6,099 nucleotides of DNA from DATKSS01 sp049582065 (GTDB taxonomy: Bacteria > Chloroflexota > Dormibacteria > Dormibacterales > Dormibacteraceae), in assembly GCA_049582065.1 (NCBI GenBank), contig JBAUTF010000007.1, positions 1-6,099 of the forward strand, read 5' to 3'. Each line of letters starts with the position of its first letter. Positions within the stretch are counted from its first letter, which is position 1. A model generated the notes under the pieces. The model had not been told where the DNA came from, searched no databases, and saw nothing but the letters and a program-made list of their open reading frames with translations. Shown here piece by piece: positions 4,163 to 6,099 of this stretch. The translations under genes were made by a program, and so were the position numbers.

Positions 4163-4705
4163 ATGAAGACAAAGACCGATTTCCAGCGCCGGCCGCAATT
4201 GGCCCGGGACACCAACGGCTGCCTCTTCGATGAGCGCATGCGAGAGTTCGTGGGCACCGGCGAGGGGACTCGCGCCCTCGAGGCGATTGCAGCCGTGCGT
4301 GCCGCGGCGCGGTACCTGCACCTGATGCAGGAGCGCTGGGCTGAAGGCCAGGGCCTGAGTGAAGGTCGGTTGCAGCTGCTTCTAATGCTCAGCCACTTTG
4401 GCGACGGAGGCATCAGCCTCGGCCACCTGGCTGCGCTGCAAAACGTCAGCCCGCGCAACATCACAGGCCTGGTCGACAGCCTCGAAAAGGCAGGGCTTGT
4501 CGAGCGCATACCGGATCCCGACGACCGGCGCTCCATCCAGGCTCGGCTCACCGCTGCCGGCCGCGCGCGGATCGACTCGATCCGCCAGCCTGCCTTGAAG
4601 CTCCAATTCCCGCTCGCAGAGGGTTTCACCGACGACGAGCTCGTTCAGCTCCGGCACCTCGCGCTAAAGCTGCTGGCTAACGCCCAGATGCTCGTGAAGG
4701 ACTAA
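4163..4705 (+). CDS. MarR family transcriptional regulator, efflux-operon repressor type
   Basis: This 180-residue protein has the MarR winged helix fold. The N-terminal dimer helix is about 36-60, then LSEGRLQLLLMLSHFG (65-80) enters the DNA-binding domain. ISLGHLAALQNVSPRNITGL (84-103) is the helix-turn-helix, VDSLEKAGLVER (104-115) follows, and the wing PDPDDRRSIQARLTAAG (117-133) carries the family DxRR signature. The C-terminal dimer helices run from about 140 to 178. The start at ATG 4163 has no Shine-Dalgarno and sits 2 bases after the palindrome; leaderless translation is possible. An internal ATG at 4238 (residue 26) would still leave the whole domain, so the start is not certain. 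The efflux gene begins 4 bases after its stop. By analogy with marR/emrR systems it probably represses itself and the pump and is released by pump substrates. Confidence 0.93.
   Translation: MKTKTDFQRRPQLARDTNGCLFDERMREFVGTGEGTRALEAIAAVRAAARYLHLMQERWAEGQGLSEGRLQLLLMLSHFGDGGISLGHLAALQNVSPRNITGLVDSLEKAGLVERIPDPDDRRSIQARLTAAGRARIDSIRQPALKLQFPLAEGFTDDELVQLRHLALKLLANAQMLVKD
4697..4701 (+). promoter_or_regulatory. Ribosome-binding site AAGGA for the efflux gene, inside the marR end
   Basis: AAGGA lies in the last codons of the second marR gene, 8 bases before the efflux ATG at 4710. It supports that start and translational coupling of the two genes. Confidence 0.65.
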
Positions 4706-4709
4706 GAAC

Positions 4710-6099
4710 ATGGCAGCCATCGAAGATCGCCGCCCGGCGGCGACACGGCACGTCGGTACCGAGCCGAGCGCGGGGGCCCCATCGCTGATGTCACTACCCC
4801 CCCGGGCAAAGTTGACGATCCTGGGGGCAATTCTGCTGACGATGTTCCTGGCCTCGTTGGACCAGACCGTGGTGGGTACCGCCCTGCCGCGAATCGTCAC
4901 CGATCTCAACGGCGCGAGCCTTTACGCCTGGGTGGTGAGCGCCTACCTCCTGTCATCGACTGTGACGGTTCCGATCTACGGGAAGTTCTCCGATGTGTTC
5001 GGCCGCAAGGTGATGCTGATGATCGGTGTATGCGTCTTCCTTGCCGGTTCCTGGCTCTCCGGCGCCTCCCAGAATATGAACGAGCTGGTGGCGTTCCGGG
5101 CCGTGCAAGGCCTCGGCGCCGGGGCTCTGTTCCCGATCGTCATGGCGATCATCGGCGACCTTTACAGTCCCCGCGAACGGGGCCGATTCCAGGGCTTGTT
5201 CGGTGCCGTCTTCGCCCTCAGCTTCATCGTCGGGCCGTTCATAGGGGGCTGGATAACAGACCACATCAGCTGGCATTGGGTCTTCTACGTCAACGTGCCG
5301 TTTGGAATCGCCTCTCTGGCGGTCCTGGCGATAGTGCTTCCCAGCGCCGGCCGCCGCCAAGCATCCCTCCGCGATCTCGACTACGTGGGGATCGTTTTCT
5401 TCACGGCGGGAGTGGTGCCGTTCATGCTTGGGCTCACCAATAAGGGGAACGTGACCAGTTCGGGTCAGCTCGCCAGCTGGACCGACGCCAACGTGGGTGG
5501 ACTGATTGCGCTCGGCCTGGTGATTCTGGCGGTCTTCCTGTTCGTCGAGTCCAAAGCGAAAGAACCCATCCTCCCGCTGGACTTGTTCAGGCGCCGTGAC
5601 TACTCGGTCAGCATGGCCGCGGTGTTCGCGTTCGGGGTCGCCATGTTCGCCGCTGTGATCTTCCTGCCGCGCTTCTACCAGACCGTTCGTGGCATCAGCG
5701 CCACCGCTTCGGGTTACTACATCTGGCCTCTGCTGGTCGGCCTGATGGGGGGGAGCATCGGAACCGGGCTGTTGATCAGCCGGCTCGGACGCTACAAGTG
5801 GCTGATGACAGGCGGCGCGGTGGTAATGCTGGTGGGGGGCTTCTTGATGACGCACCTGACAGCCGGCGTTTCCGACTGGACGCTCTGGCTGTGGATGCTC
5901 ATCCTTGGTCTTGGCATCGGGCCGGCGATGGCCGGCTACACGGTTGTGGTTCAGAACTCGGTTCCGATGGACCGGCTGGGAGTGGCTACAAGCACGCTGA
6001 CTTTCCTACGTCAGATCGGAGCCTCGATTGGACTGGCCGCCGCGGGCACCATCTTCTCGTCATCCTTCGCCAACCGGCTGCCGACGAATCTTGCCCAAC
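4710..6099 (+). CDS. DHA2 family (EmrB/QacA-type) MFS multidrug exporter, 3' end beyond window
   Basis: The frame runs from ATG 4710 to the window edge (463 codons) without a stop, so the C-terminus is missing. It is a proton-driven major facilitator of the 14-helix DHA2 group. After a hydrophilic N-terminus of about 34 residues, the first helix ends in LDQTVVGTALPRI (50-62), the DHA2 motif D1 with its membrane Asp51. Motif A is GKFSDVFGRK (91-100), motif B is RAVQGLGAGAL (130-140) with Arg130, and motif C is VGPFIGGW (174-181), the antiporter signature, followed by WHWVFYVNVPFG (188-199). The mid-protein EPILPLDLFRRRDYSV (285-300) and the late FLRQIGASIGLAAAGTIFSS (432-451) are typical of EmrB/QacA pumps. 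Substrates are unknown. It lies 4 bases downstream of a MarR gene, so it is probably the pump that regulator controls. No EmrA-type adaptor lies upstream; any partner would be to the right. Confidence 0.95.
   Translation, partial: MAAIEDRRPAATRHVGTEPSAGAPSLMSLPPRAKLTILGAILLTMFLASLDQTVVGTALPRIVTDLNGASLYAWVVSAYLLSSTVTVPIYGKFSDVFGRKVMLMIGVCVFLAGSWLSGASQNMNELVAFRAVQGLGAGALFPIVMAIIGDLYSPRERGRFQGLFGAVFALSFIVGPFIGGWITDHISWHWVFYVNVPFGIASLAVLAIVLPSAGRRQASLRDLDYVGIVFFTAGVVPFMLGLTNKGNVTSSGQLASWTDANVGGLIALGLVILAVFLFVESKAKEPILPLDLFRRRDYSVSMAAVFAFGVAMFAAVIFLPRFYQTVRGISATASGYYIWPLLVGLMGGSIGTGLLISRLGRYKWLMTGGAVVMLVGGFLMTHLTAGVSDWTLWLWMLILGLGIGPAMAGYTVVVQNSVPMDRLGVATSTLTFLRQIGASIGLAAAGTIFSSSFANRLPTNLAQ

Noticed and set aside
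4953..5855. 300-codon open frame on the minus strand
   Set aside because: It lies opposite the DHA2 transporter, whose family motifs are clear. The frame encodes a low-complexity His/Gln/Glu/Asp-rich chain typical of the antisense of a high-GC membrane-protein gene.

Overview
The window is 6,099 bases of high-GC bacterial chromosome with dense, mostly plus-strand coding and GTG/TTG as well as ATG starts. Gene content (MarR regulators, DoxX, YceI, a cytidylate kinase-like protein, a DHA2 drug exporter, a GH-A type glycosidase) fits a soil-type high-GC lineage such as Actinomycetota, Chloroflexota or Dormibacterota. The sequence alone does not settle which. There is no rRNA, tRNA, insertion sequence or CRISPR array.

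Layout. 1-277: a possible tail of an upstream gene, then a GC-rich self-complementary leader. 278-1330: a secreted or membrane-anchored glycoside hydrolase-like protein with both catalytic glutamates of the GH-A clan, standing alone. 1331-1583: a decayed non-coding stretch with a 17-bp tandem repeat and a frameshifted remnant, on the minus strand, of what looks like a luciferase-like flavin monooxygenase. 1584-3110: a divergon, with a MarR regulator on the minus strand facing a DoxX-like membrane protein and a YceI-family lipid-binding protein on the plus strand. A perfect 12-bp palindrome sits in the shared promoter region. 3111-3420: no convincing gene. 3421-4083: cytidylate kinase-like protein. 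4163-6099: a second MarR regulator followed 4 bases later by a DHA2-family efflux pump that runs off the right end with no stop codon in the window.

How it may work together. Both MarR genes have a perfect 12-bp palindrome at their own start region, and the two palindromes share the pattern GTnGTACnAC. A third GTAC-centred palindrome covers the ribosome-binding site of yceI. This suggests two autoregulated stress modules, one for membrane redox or isoprenoid function (DoxX/YceI) and one for drug efflux, with related and possibly cross-recognised operators. The yceI coding sequence also carries a 12+1+12 perfect inverted repeat that competes with a second hairpin, the most unusual structure in the window.
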